NCBI GenBank assembly: GCA_029862975.1
Contig: JAOTWP010000035.1
Location: 1-33,571 of the forward strand
Reading direction: 5' to 3'
Source: Acidobacteriota bacterium
GTDB taxonomy: Bacteria; Acidobacteriota; Thermoanaerobaculia; Multivoradales; JAHEKO01
Length of the DNA: 33,571 nt
Part shown: positions 8,052 to 15,889 of the stretch, piece after piece
How positions within the stretch are numbered: the stretch's first letter is position 1
How the letters are laid out: each line of letters starts with the position of its first letter
Notes under the pieces: generated by a model
Databases searched by the model: none
What the model was told of the DNA's origin: nothing
What the model saw: the letters and a program-made list of their open reading frames with translations, nothing else
Position numbers and translations under genes: made by a program

Positions 8052-8830
8052 TGGGCGTTCGGCTCGCGGTTCGGAGCAGGGGGCGGATCGCCGCCTGGGG
8101 GCTTCTCGCGGCGGTCTTTCTCGCCAACTACGTCGAGACCACCGTCGAGGACCGGCTGCGGGAGACGCCGGTCTCGGAGCTGGGGTACCGGACGGCCCGC
8201 GCCTTTACGGAGGTCGAGTCGACGGTCCAACCCGAGGATCTCTTCGCGAACCACGAGGCGACCGGCGCGGTCGCCGTCTACGGCTACTCGGTGGCCTACT
8301 TCTTCCTCTTTCCCATCGTCGCCCTCGGCCTGGCTCTGGCCCTAACCTGCCACCGCGAGGAGTGGCCGTTGCGGGTCTTCGCCCGCGCCCTGGCGATCGA
8401 CTACGCCGTGAGCCTCCCCTTCTTCCTGCTCTTCCCGGTCCCCGAGCGCTGGGCCTATCCGGAGTCCGGCGCCATTCTCCTTTCCGACCGCTGGTCCGCT
8501 GCCCTGATCGCGGCCCTGCGGCCGATGAGCGGGCTCGACAACTGCTTCCCGAGCTTCCACGTGTCGATGTCGGTGGTGCTGGTGGCGGTGGCCTTTCTGG
8601 CCGGAGTCCGCTTCCGCGGCTCCATCGCGGCCCTCGGGCTGGCGGTGGTCATCTCCACCTTCGGCCTCGGCATTCACTGGCTCCCGGACATCGTCGCCGG
8701 CGTCGCCACGGGCATCCTGTCCGTCGCCCTCGCCCTCCGCTTCGAGGCCGCCGGTCGAAGCCGCAAGGACCTCTCCCGCTGGGCTCGCCCGGCGGGGGTT
8801 ACCGGGGCGCCCTTCTCCGCCCGCGGTTAG
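8051..8830 (+). CDS. PAP2-superfamily (AUR1-like) membrane phosphatase/phosphotransferase
   Basis: A 259-residue protein with about six hydrophobic segments. Motifs of the PAP2 inositolphosphotransferase type are visible: CFPSFHVSMS with H170, and GIHWLPDIVAG with H209 and D213, which form the His/His/Asp site that transfers or hydrolyses lipid-linked phosphate. The first classical motif (KxxxxxxRP) is not obvious, as is usual in the AUR1-like branch. The ATG at 8051 overlaps the TGA of the TIR/solute-binding gene, and a GTG one codon earlier is an alternative. This 1-nt overlap implies coupled translation and suggests the enzyme works with, or is controlled by, the receptor. Its substrate could be a phospholipid or polyprenyl phosphate (inference). 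Confidence 0.85.
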   Translation: MGVRLAVRSRGRIAAWGLLAAVFLANYVETTVEDRLRETPVSELGYRTARAFTEVESTVQPEDLFANHEATGAVAVYGYSVAYFFLFPIVALGLALALTCHREEWPLRVFARALAIDYAVSLPFFLLFPVPERWAYPESGAILLSDRWSAALIAALRPMSGLDNCFPSFHVSMSVVLVAVAFLAGVRFRGSIAALGLAVVISTFGLGIHWLPDIVAGVATGILSVALALRFEAAGRSRKDLSRWARPAGVTGAPFSARG

Positions 8831-8842
8831 GCGCCGAGCGCC
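8830..8842. terminator. short hairpin between convergent genes
   Basis: GGCGC-CGA-GCGCC forms a 5-bp GC stem immediately after the PAP2 stop codon, in the 36-bp gap before the end of the convergent HExxH gene. There is no T-run on either side, so termination is only suggested by position. Confidence 0.3.
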
Positions 8843-8866
8843 CCGGCACGTCCGATTTCCAGCCCT

Positions 8867-9970
8867 TCACCGCTCCTCGTGCCCGGCCCCCTCTCCGACG
8901 GCTGCCATGAGCTCGGCCGCCGCTTCGGGGAGCGTCCGCTCACCCTTCAGGTACGCGGGCCAGGTCCCTTCGAGCGCGTCCCGATAGCGGACCCAGGAGC
9001 TGCGCTCGAAGATCGAGTAGATCATCGGCGTGTACTCCGGATCTCCCGCTTCCTCGAGGACCCGGCGGACGGTCTCGCCGGTCGTGTAGAACAGGACCAC
9101 GTGCCAGAGGTCGTCGGGCCGGGGCATGCCGAGCGCGCTCGCGGCCTCGGCCAGCGCGCGCTGCACGGGGTCGCCGCGATCCATCAACAGGTGCGAGGCC
9201 TCGTGAAAGACGATCTCCAGCGCGGCCTGGCCCTCGTAGGAGCTCGAGATCAGGATGTGGCCTCCGGCGGGGTAGAGAATGACCGAGTTGGCGCCGCGCC
9301 AGCTCACGGTCTCGACGACGTCGACCGGAATCGGCAGCCCGTCCCATGGCGTCCCGTACAGCTCCTCCAGCCGGCGAGCGATCGTCTCCTCGTGGGCGGC
9401 AAGCTGCGATTGCAGCGCTTCGATCCAGAGGCGGTTCTCCTCGTCCTGGGCCCGCCAGCGGCATGCCTCGTAGGCGGGAGCGGCGGCGGCCCTGAAGCCC
9501 CTGGCGATCTCGACGAACCGCCGGGCGCCGTCGTCCTGCACGCTCTCGCCGAGCCCGGCGAGCTGCAGGCGCGGCAGGAGCTGTTGCCGGTCGTCGAAGC
9601 CGGCCGGCGAGATGATCTCGGCGTAGTAGTCGACGGCTCGGTTCCAGCCGGCCCGCGCCGACGGCGGCAGCTCGCCGAAGCAGGACTCCTCGGCGCCGGA
9701 GTGGAAGAGCTCCGGCCGATCGAAGTTGCGCTCGACGCCGGCGGCGATCAGCGCGTCGTTCAGGTTGGTGGCGAAGTCGTCGTAGAATGCGAAGTGCGGG
9801 GTCGTGACCAGCGCAGCCCGCTCGGCAGCCAGTCCGAGACTCGCGGCCGGCACCGCGAGCAGCACGCCGAGGGCGAGGGCGAGTCCACCCTTGCCGGGGC
9901 GCTCCGCCGGCGGCGCATCCGGATCCTGGGCAGTCCGGGCGATCGCCGGCCTCCGAGCTCGTTCCTTCAT
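8867..9970 (-). CDS. exported HExxH metallopeptidase-like protein
   Basis: A 367-residue protein. The ATG at 9970 lies 5 nt after an AGGAGGAGGT-type ribosome site, and a GTG one codon upstream is less likely. A long basic N-terminus precedes a hydrophobic segment (residues about 30-49) with an Ala-rich cleavage area, consistent with export or a membrane anchor. The body is helical and charged. FHEASHLLMD contains H256-E257-x2-H260, a zinc-peptidase type motif, preceded by an edge strand (HILISSSYEG). A third ligand is not certain; Glu residues downstream in the AEAASALG region are candidates. Substrate unknown. It is convergent with the PAP2 gene and divergent from the SRPBCC gene. Confidence 0.75.
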   Translation of the reverse strand: MKERARRPAIARTAQDPDAPPAERPGKGGLALALGVLLAVPAASLGLAAERAALVTTPHFAFYDDFATNLNDALIAAGVERNFDRPELFHSGAEESCFGELPPSARAGWNRAVDYYAEIISPAGFDDRQQLLPRLQLAGLGESVQDDGARRFVEIARGFRAAAAPAYEACRWRAQDEENRLWIEALQSQLAAHEETIARRLEELYGTPWDGLPIPVDVVETVSWRGANSVILYPAGGHILISSSYEGQAALEIVFHEASHLLMDRGDPVQRALAEAASALGMPRPDDLWHVVLFYTTGETVRRVLEEAGDPEYTPMIYSIFERSSWVRYRDALEGTWPAYLKGERTLPEAAAELMAAVGEGAGHEER

Positions 9971-10122
9971 CACCGACCTCCTCCGCCAATCCTAAGCCAT
10001 TCGCCGACGAGACGGAGGAAGTGGGCAAACGCCGCTGAGAGTCGTCGCTGAGTGGCTCGCGCCCTACCCGCGGCGTGGGCCCGCCGCCCCGACAGGCTCC
10101 GCAAACACCTGGAGGAAAGCAC

Positions 10123-10533
10123 ATGATCGATGCCGTCGAGAAGCGAATGGAGTTCGACGCCGCGCCGGAGCGGGTCTGGAGGGCGATCACCGATGGCGCC
10201 GAGCTGGCCAGCTGGTTCCCCGACGTCAGCGCCTTCGACCTGGCGCCCGGCGCCGAAGGCGCCTTCACCTGGAAGAGTCACGGCAGCTTCGCGGCCCGGG
10301 TCGAGGCGTTCGAGCCGCCCGCCTACCTCGCCTGGCGCTGGGTGCAGCGCGCCGGCGACGACGTCGACGGCAGCGGCACCACCCTCGTCGAGTTCCGGCT
10401 GAGCGCCCGAGCCGGCGGCGGCACCGTTCTCGAGCTGCGCGAATCGGGATTCGTCCGTGAGGAGGACCGCAAAGACAACGATGGAGGCTGGGACAGCGAG
10501 CTGAGTCAGCTGGCCGTCTTCCTGGACGGCTGA
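10123..10533 (+). CDS. SRPBCC/AHSA1-like START-fold protein
   Basis: A 136-residue cytoplasmic protein with a perfectly placed GGAGGAA site 5 nt before the ATG. The sequence has the usual order of the AHSA1-like START superfamily: N-terminal strand with FDAAPERVWRAIT, WFPDVSAF, a basic strand, LAWRWV, a TLVEFRLS strand, and a C-terminal helix with W-x6-L-x2-L (GWDSELSQLAVFLDG). These proteins form a hydrophobic ligand pocket; the ligand cannot be told from sequence. The start is 152 bp from the divergent HExxH gene, so a shared promoter region is likely. The membrane TIR gene follows after 122 bp. Confidence 0.85.
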   Translation: MIDAVEKRMEFDAAPERVWRAITDGAELASWFPDVSAFDLAPGAEGAFTWKSHGSFAARVEAFEPPAYLAWRWVQRAGDDVDGSGTTLVEFRLSARAGGGTVLELRESGFVREEDRKDNDGGWDSELSQLAVFLDG

Positions 10534-10655
10534 CGCGGCGGCCGGATCGGCCTGGCACCGTTGAGTAAGTCTTTTGCTTGGAATACTTCGATGCAGGCAC
10601 AAGAGAAGATCGACCTGATAGAGTCCGCGCGGTGTTTCGACGGCCAGGCACTCTC

Positions 10656-11645
10656 GTGAGCAGGAAGCGACAGGCCGGCAAGCCGGTCTTCATCAGCTAT
10701 CGAAGGGAAGACAGCGCCGGCTTCACGCGGGCGATCGCGAATCATCTGCGCGAGGTCTTCGGCGAGGATCGGGTCTTCGTGGACGTCGACACCCTCGCGC
10801 CCGGGGACGATTTCACTGCGAAGATCCGCCAGACCGTCGGCGAGTGCGCCGCCGAGCTCGTCATCATCGGGCCGAACTGGCTGACGGCAGAGCAGGACGG
10901 GGGCAGGCGGCTCGAGGACCCGGGCGACTACGTGCGGCTGGAGATCGGCGCCGCCCTGGCCCGCGACGTCCGAGTGATTCCGATCCTCGTCGACGGGGCG
11001 TCGATGCCGGCCGCGGCCGACCTGCCAGAGGACCTGGCTGCGCTTGCCACCCGCAACGCGCTGTCCGTGGAGCACGGAGACTTCGACCACGACATGGCGC
11101 GCCTGACCGAGGTCCTCGGGGTCGAGCTCGGCGCTACCGCGCGGCCCGGCCGCGCGCCGCACGGCTTCGCCTGGAAGCGCGCCGTTCCCCTCGTCCTGGG
11201 CTTGGTCGCCGTCGCCGCCATGGCCGGCGTTCTCGCCTGGACGCAGCCCTGGAAGGGCGCCCCCGACCCTCTGGAGGAAACCGGGAGCCTGCCGGCTCCC
11301 GTCGCGACCCACCCGACCTGCGGCGAGACGGTCTCCTGGCCACCGAGAAACTACTTCTTCGGCGTCGGATGGGAGCCGGTCGACGGCGCCTCGACGTACA
11401 CCGTCGAGTTCGACTGCTTCGGCTGCGAGCAGTTCGGACGCCAGTGGCACAGCCAGGGAGGCGTGCCCTGGCTGGTGCGTCCCGGAGTCGGCCTGCGCAC
11501 GCCGATCTACACTTCGACCGTCCACGAGGATCTTCGCCGGCAGGGAGGCCTGGCCCTGCGCTGGCGGGTCTGGGCCATCGACGACGACGGCGTGGCGGGA
11601 GCGAAAAGCGACTGGTGCAAGGTGACGTTCGGCGGTCAGGGCTGA
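10656..11645 (+). CDS. TIR - transmembrane - cysteine-rich beta ectodomain protein
   Basis: A 329-residue protein. GTG at 10656 puts strand A (VFISYRREDSAG) at about residue 11, the normal position; an in-frame TTG at 10578 would add 26 unlikely residues. Residues 10-150 are a TIR domain: FVDVDTLAPGDDF, ELVIIGPNW, then Y92-V-R-L-E96, the aromatic-x3-Glu motif of catalytic TIRs. TM helix at about 176-195. The remaining 130 residues lie outside the cytoplasm and look like a fibronectin-III-type beta sandwich (VGWEPVDGASTYTVEF; LRWRVWAIDDDG) with four cysteines (CGE, FDC, FGC, DWC) that could form two disulfides. It resembles the other membrane TIR proteins here in plan but not in ectodomain. 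Role unknown; sensing is inferred. Confidence 0.82.
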   Translation: MSRKRQAGKPVFISYRREDSAGFTRAIANHLREVFGEDRVFVDVDTLAPGDDFTAKIRQTVGECAAELVIIGPNWLTAEQDGGRRLEDPGDYVRLEIGAALARDVRVIPILVDGASMPAAADLPEDLAALATRNALSVEHGDFDHDMARLTEVLGVELGATARPGRAPHGFAWKRAVPLVLGLVAVAAMAGVLAWTQPWKGAPDPLEETGSLPAPVATHPTCGETVSWPPRNYFFGVGWEPVDGASTYTVEFDCFGCEQFGRQWHSQGGVPWLVRPGVGLRTPIYTSTVHEDLRRQGGLALRWRVWAIDDDGVAGAKSDWCKVTFGGQG

Positions 11646-11869
11646 CCGGCGCCCGGGTCCTGCCCGCCAAGCGACCGACGCCGTCTGTCCGGGCGGGCGC
11701 CCCCCACCCGGCTGCGCCGATCCGGACCGCCCGGTTGGGGCTTGGCCCCCGGCGTGCGGCACGGCTAGCTTCGAGCGTGTCTCCGATCTCACGAGCGTAG
11801 GCCGATCGCCGACCGAGCCGCGGAGTGGCCGGTCGTTCGCAACAACCGCCGACCTGGAGGAAGCTGACG

Positions 11870-12088
11870 ATGGCCAAGACACCCAAGAAGACAGTTGCCC
11901 TCAAGCGCTACAAGAAGGTGGGCGCCAAGAGGGCTGTCGCAGTCAAACCGGCGAAGCTGCGCCGCGTTTCGACGCTGCCGAAGGCGGAGCTGGCGAAGCT
12001 CAAGCTCGACGACCTGTGGGTGCTCGAGGCATCCCCGGGACGCTTGCGGGCGCGACTCTGCGGCTGCCGTAATGTCTGCCTGGCCTAG
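11870..12088 (+). CDS. candidate RiPP precursor peptide with CxCxxxC core
   Basis: A 72-residue peptide with GGAGGAA upstream of the ATG. Residues 1-33 are unusually basic (Lys/Arg repeats with Ala and Val). Residues 36-54 (LPKAELAKLKLDDLWVLEA) are amphipathic and resemble the conserved leader segment recognised by maturases. The C-terminus, RLCGCRNVCLA, holds the only three cysteines (C64, C66, C70). A radical SAM/SPASM enzyme starts 112 bp downstream on the same strand, the classic arrangement for sactipeptide or ranthipeptide type RiPPs. A basic DNA-binding peptide is the alternative, but the Cys-only tail and the neighbour favour a precursor. No protease or exporter gene lies beside it. 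Confidence 0.72.
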   Translation: MAKTPKKTVALKRYKKVGAKRAVAVKPAKLRRVSTLPKAELAKLKLDDLWVLEASPGRLRARLCGCRNVCLA

Positions 12089-12115
12089 CAGACATCTACG
12101 ACATGCAGCTCCGAG

Positions 12116-12154
12116 GCTGGGCCGTTTCTCGCTCGAACCGGAGAACGGCCCGGC
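12116..12154 (+). promoter_or_regulatory. strong hairpin between precursor and maturase genes
   Basis: GGGCCGTT (12119-12126) pairs with AACGGCCC (12144-12151). CTC/GAG continues the stem past a single bulged T, and three weaker pairs extend it outward, leaving a loop of about ten bases. No T-run follows, so it is more likely an attenuator or an mRNA processing or stabilising stem than a full terminator. In two-gene RiPP loci such stems allow the precursor to be made in excess over the enzyme. Confidence 0.6.
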
Positions 12155-12200
12155 GGCGGCGGCAGAAGACGGCCACCGCAATCCGCGCTGACCCCGAGTC

Positions 12201-13556
12201 ATGGGCTACCTGCCGTCCCGCTACAACCTGACGATCGCCGACCGCGATTCGCAGAGCCTCCTGTTCAACTGCCGGACCGGCAGCATGGTCAGGATCCCCG
12301 CGGTCCTGCGTCCGGTGATCGAGGCGCTCCACGTGGAGGCGCCGTTCGATCTCGACAGGGACGTCGCGCCCGAGGCGCGGAACCTGATCGCGGGCCTGGC
12401 CGAAGCGAAGTTCTTCGTCGACGAAGAGCTGGACGAGCTCGAGGCCGTCAAGGCCGGGGTCGCCGCCGGCCCCGAGGTGCGAACCCTCAACCTGACGATC
12501 CTGCCGACGATGGGGTGCAACCTGCGATGCACCTACTGCTATCAGGTTCGGCAAGGCCTGGTGATGCGGGAGGAAACGCTCGAGGCGCTGGTTCGCGAGG
12601 TCGAGGCAAGGGCCGCCAGCAGCGAGATCGACGGCATCGAGGTCGACTGGTTCGGGGGCGAGCCTTTGCTGGCGCGCGGAGTGATCGCGGAGCTCTCGGC
12701 AAGGATCCGAGAGATCGCCGGTCGCCACGGCCTAGCGTACCGAGCGGTGATGGCCACCAACGGCACGCTGCTGGACGACGCCACGGTCGAGCTCCTCGCT
12801 GGAGTGGGTGTGGAGGAGGTGCAGATCACGCTCGACGGGCCTCCCGAAGTGCATGATCGGACGCGGCCGCGAGCGGACGGCGCAGCGAGCTTCGACGCGG
12901 TCGTCAGGGGAATTCTGGCGGCGTCGCGCCGCCTCGAGGTGGTCGTGCGGATCAACGTCGACCGCCATACGGTGGGCGACGCCTGGAAGGTCCTGGACTA
13001 CCTCGAGCAGGCGGGCTGCTTCGAGACCGGCCGATCGGTCCAGCCCTACATCGCGGCGATCGGTCCGCTGAGCTCGGTCTGCTCACACACCTGCGACGCG
13101 ATGATCCCGGCCGACGAGTTCCTCGACCATGTGCTCGCTTTTCAGGAGGCCGTTCTCAAACGCTGCTCGGGCGTCGACCCGGCGGTCATCCTGGGCGTTC
13201 CGCGACCGGTGACTCGGGCCTGCGGCGCCCACAGCGAGCTGTCGATGTGCGTCCATCCGACCGGGATGATTCACAAGTGCGGTCTCGAGGTGCACGAACC
13301 GGAGCGCGCCGCCGGCAGGGTGGGAGAGGCGTACGAGGAGCACCCGAACTATCGCAAGTGGGTCGATCTCGACCCGTTCGCCGACCCCACCTGTGCCCGC
13401 TGCCGGTTCCTGCCCCTCTGCCTCGGCGGCTGCCCGAAGTACAGCAGGGACCCGGACAGTCCGTACCATCGCGAGGCCTGCCTCTACTTCCACCGCTACC
13501 TCGAGTCGACCCTTCGCCTCTACGCCACGACTGGCGCCCGCCCGCTTCCCAGCTAG
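12201..13556 (+). CDS. radical SAM/SPASM peptide maturase
   Basis: A 451-residue protein. An N-terminal domain of about 90 residues may bind the leader peptide. The radical SAM core follows, with MGCNLRCTYCYQ: C106, C110 and C113 bind the [4Fe-4S] cluster that cleaves S-adenosylmethionine. DWFGGEPLL, ATNGTLL and QITLDGPPEVHD are the expected core motifs. The C-terminal SPASM region has MCVHPTGMIHKCG, then CARCRFLPLCLGGCPKY and a late Cys in REACLYF, enough for two auxiliary clusters. This is the plan of enzymes that make thioether or C-C links in RiPP precursors; anaerobic sulfatase-maturase-like proteins share it, but no sulfatase is present. The likely substrate is the CxCxxxC peptide just upstream. 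The stop overlaps the stop of the convergent FG-GAP gene. Confidence 0.9.
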   Translation: MGYLPSRYNLTIADRDSQSLLFNCRTGSMVRIPAVLRPVIEALHVEAPFDLDRDVAPEARNLIAGLAEAKFFVDEELDELEAVKAGVAAGPEVRTLNLTILPTMGCNLRCTYCYQVRQGLVMREETLEALVREVEARAASSEIDGIEVDWFGGEPLLARGVIAELSARIREIAGRHGLAYRAVMATNGTLLDDATVELLAGVGVEEVQITLDGPPEVHDRTRPRADGAASFDAVVRGILAASRRLEVVVRINVDRHTVGDAWKVLDYLEQAGCFETGRSVQPYIAAIGPLSSVCSHTCDAMIPADEFLDHVLAFQEAVLKRCSGVDPAVILGVPRPVTRACGAHSELSMCVHPTGMIHKCGLEVHEPERAAGRVGEAYEEHPNYRKWVDLDPFADPTCARCRFLPLCLGGCPKYSRDPDSPYHREACLYFHRYLESTLRLYATTGARPLPS

Positions 13557-14713
13557 GGCACCGTCGCGGACCAGGCCGAGGTGTCGCCCGATTCGAAGCC
13601 GTCCGCGAACAAGCCCCGCTCGTTGCGCCACAGCTCGACCGGCTGGTGCGGGCCGGACCAGTTGGCGCCGAACAGATCGACGTCGCCGTCGCCATCGACG
13701 TCGGCGAGGCGCATCGAGTGGGAGCCGCTCGCGGCCAGCACCTGCTTGCTCCAGCTGCCGCCCGAGCCGCCGTTCCAGAACACCTTGACCTCGTCGGGAT
13801 CCGCGCCCTGGTGCATCTCCGCGCTGGCCACGTCGAGGTCGCCGTCGCCGTCGAGATCCGCGACGCCCACGAAGTGGTGCACGGTCTCGACCGCGGTCTC
13901 GATCGGGTGCTCGGTCCACAGGCCCGTCGGATCCGGGGGCGCCTCGAACCAGGAGATCCGGTAGCTCCCGCCGGCGCTCTCGGAGGGGGCGAGCACGACG
14001 TCGACGCGGTCGTCGCCGTCGACGTCGCCGGTGGCGACGAAGGTGGCGTCCCAGGTCCAGGTGGTGCTGTAGACGTGCTGCACCCAGGTGGCGCCGGGGT
14101 CGAGGCTGTGCGGGTTCTCGATCCAGCGGCTCTCGACGACGACGTCCAGGTCGCCGTCGCCATCGACGTCGGCCAGAGCGAGGCCTTCCCCGGCGGGGAT
14201 CGACAGGCTGCGATGGAACCAGCTCGCCGGCGAATCCTGCCGGTAGAGATGGATCTCGTTGCCCGAGCCTCCCTGATTGCGGGCGACGAGGTCGAGGTCG
14301 CCGTCGAGATCGAGATCGGCCACCTCGACGTCGTGGAGCGTGCGATCGTCGATCGTGTGCGGCAGCCACGAGGGAGCCTCGTACCAGCGCAGCTGGCCCA
14401 CGGCGATCACGACCAGATCCGGCCCGCCGGCGCCGTCGACGTCGGCCACCTCGAGATCCGTCGAGAAGCTCCCCCCGGCGTCGATCGTCTCGCGCGTGAA
14501 GTCGGGCGGGTGGTAGGCGACGAGGTCGCCGCCGTTGCCCTGCACGAGGAGCTCCGGCAGCCCGTCGCCGTCGAGATCGCCGGCCGACTTGCCCCACGGA
14601 TCGGCCGGTCCGTCGACGTCGATCGCTTCGTACCGGAACTCCACCTGCGCCGCCAGGGGGAGCGCCAGCGCGCCGGCGGCAACGGCGGTGGCGAGGACCT
14701 TGGCAATGCTCAT
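13553..14713 (-). CDS. secreted FG-GAP/VCBS repeat protein
   Basis: A 386-residue protein with a signal peptide (cleavage probably after LPLAAQ). It contains about seven repeats centred on DxDGDGxxD loops (GDLDGDGLPELL, ADLDLDGDLDLV, ADVDGDGDLDVV, GDVDGDDRVDVV and others), which bind calcium and build a beta-propeller as in integrin-like FG-GAP proteins. It ends in FADGFESGDTSAWSATVP, a short conserved tail seen on many secreted proteins of acidobacteria and some gammaproteobacteria; whether this tail is a sorting signal is not established here. The last codons overlap the end of the maturase gene by 4 bp, tail to tail. Confidence 0.9.
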   Translation of the reverse strand: MSIAKVLATAVAAGALALPLAAQVEFRYEAIDVDGPADPWGKSAGDLDGDGLPELLVQGNGGDLVAYHPPDFTRETIDAGGSFSTDLEVADVDGAGGPDLVVIAVGQLRWYEAPSWLPHTIDDRTLHDVEVADLDLDGDLDLVARNQGGSGNEIHLYRQDSPASWFHRSLSIPAGEGLALADVDGDGDLDVVVESRWIENPHSLDPGATWVQHVYSTTWTWDATFVATGDVDGDDRVDVVLAPSESAGGSYRISWFEAPPDPTGLWTEHPIETAVETVHHFVGVADLDGDGDLDVASAEMHQGADPDEVKVFWNGGSGGSWSKQVLAASGSHSMRLADVDGDGDVDLFGANWSGPHQPVELWRNERGLFADGFESGDTSAWSATVP

Positions 14714-14898
14714 GAGCCAAGACCTACCAGATCGCCCGGCGGCGAGGTGTCACCAACTGCACCGGCCCCCGCGGTATCGAAGTCGAGCCTGTTCCGCAGC
14801 GAGGAGGGTTGCCCCCTCCGCAGGGATCGGAATTCGACTGCGGGCTGCGAGACGAGAAGAGGACCTGGCCCGCGCCCTCCCCGAGCCGGCGACTCGGC

Positions 14899-14990
14899 TC
14901 AGAAGCTGATCGAGAGGCCCGTCGTGGCTTCGACCTGCCTCAGGTCGCTGCTCAGACGGCGCACGCCCTCGACGGGAAAGAGCGGGCCGC
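14899..14990 (-). pseudogene. 3' stub of an outer-membrane barrel gene
   Basis: This lies in the 493-bp gap 14714-15206. A minus-strand frame ending at the TGA 14899-14901 encodes GPLFPVEGVRR, then LSSDLRQVEATTGLSISF, an amphipathic strand ending in Phe as in outer-membrane barrel C-termini. Upstream the frame loses coding character, and no start or signal peptide is found before the repeat hairpin at 15072-15126. I read it as the remaining end of a truncated barrel gene. It is short, so chance cannot be excluded. Nothing else is recognised in the gap. Confidence 0.35.
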
Positions 14991-15071
14991 GGTCACGAGT
15001 GCAGCAATCGACATGCCACGCCGCTGGCCTCGCCGCGCTCCAGGCCGCCCGGCGGGAAGAGCGGGAAGAGC

Positions 15072-15126
15072 GGTGACCGGATCCTCATTTGTAGTAGCCA
15101 CTCGGTGCGAATGAGGATCTGTCACC
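15072..15126. repeat. dispersed repeat family A, imperfect hairpin copy
   Basis: GGTGACCGGATCCTCATT and its imperfect inverse AATGAGGATCTGTCACC face each other around about 20 bases. The same core (GGTGACAGG, four variable bases, TCATT) recurs at 25926-26011, 26137-26269 and 29769-29794. Such short intergenic inverted repeats resemble REP elements; no associated transposase is in this window. Confidence 0.65.
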
Positions 15127-15206
15127 GGCCCCGTAGACGTCGCCCGCCGGCGGTGGCTCTGGCCTTGAAGGCGGCGAGACTGCATACTAAGCGGCCCGGA
15201 GGCTCG

Positions 15207-15683
15207 ATGAAGAAGCGGCTCAATGTCCTCGCCCTTTGCGTTCTTGCCTCGTCGGTGCCGGCAGCGGCGGAGATGGGCTTTTTCGGTTGGGGTCCGCGGC
15301 TCGGGGTGGCGGAGGACCCCGACCAGATCCTCGTCGGCGTCCACCAGGACCTCGGTGAGTTCGTCGAGAACCTGCGTTTCCAGCCCAGTCTCGATGTGGG
15401 CACCGGAGACGACTACACCATCGTGTCGGCGGTACTGCCGGTGCACTACCGCATCGCCCTGGACACCGCCACGCCCTACGTCGGCGGCGGGCTACTGCTG
15501 CAGTGGCTCGATCGCGACGCCCCGCGCCGCCGAGGCGGCTCGGATTTCGAGATCACCGGGCTGCTGGCGGGGGGCGTCGAGTGGCGCGTGGGGGACAACG
15601 ACCTCTTCCTGGAGATCCAGCTGCCGGGCGGCAAGGGGCACGATGCGAAGGTCTTTCTGGGCTGGATCCTCCGTGCGCGCTGA
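15207..15683 (+). CDS. small outer-membrane beta-barrel-like protein
   Basis: A 158-residue protein. The ATG at 15207 is preceded by GGAGG at 4-nt spacing and starts a clear signal peptide (MKKRLNVLALCVLASSVPAAAE). The mature chain of about 137 residues alternates polar and hydrophobic residues in strand-like segments (GPRLGV, QILVGVHQDL, TIVSAVLPVHYRIAL, PYVGGGLLLQWL, ITGLLAGGVEWRV, LFLEIQL, VFLGWILRAR), as in eight-stranded outer-membrane barrels. It ends in Arg rather than Phe, so barrel insertion is less certain. No family is recognised and no operon partner is evident. Confidence 0.7.
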   Translation: MKKRLNVLALCVLASSVPAAAEMGFFGWGPRLGVAEDPDQILVGVHQDLGEFVENLRFQPSLDVGTGDDYTIVSAVLPVHYRIALDTATPYVGGGLLLQWLDRDAPRRRGGSDFEITGLLAGGVEWRVGDNDLFLEIQLPGGKGHDAKVFLGWILRAR

Positions 15684-15692
15684 GAGCGCGCG
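15674..15692 (+). terminator. GC hairpin spanning a stop codon
   Basis: GCGCGCT-GAG-AGCGCGC forms a 7-bp stem whose left arm and loop include the TGA of the small barrel gene. It lies in the 206-bp gap between that gene and the convergent GGDEF gene. There is no clear T-run, so termination is inferred from position. Confidence 0.4.
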
Positions 15693-15889
15693 CTCCGAGC
15701 GGGCGGCGCGGTCGATCTGCCAACTGAGGTGGGCACCGCGTCTCGCGGTCAGGAAGGGCGCTTCAATCTGTCCCACGAAGCGGACAGGGAACTCTCCGGC
15801 GGTGACCTTGACTTGCAGACCAGACGAGGATTCGCCACCGTGCGGCTGGGCTCGAACCATGTCCCCCGCCGCGGCGCCGAGCGACGTGG

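Noticed and set aside
15740..15889. Protein-like minus-strand segment beyond the GGDEF stop
   Set aside because: It has coding-like composition (GLQVKVTAGEFPVRFVGQIE) but no start, no family I recognise, and a different frame from the GGDEF gene. It could be a decayed fragment, but the evidence is too thin to call.
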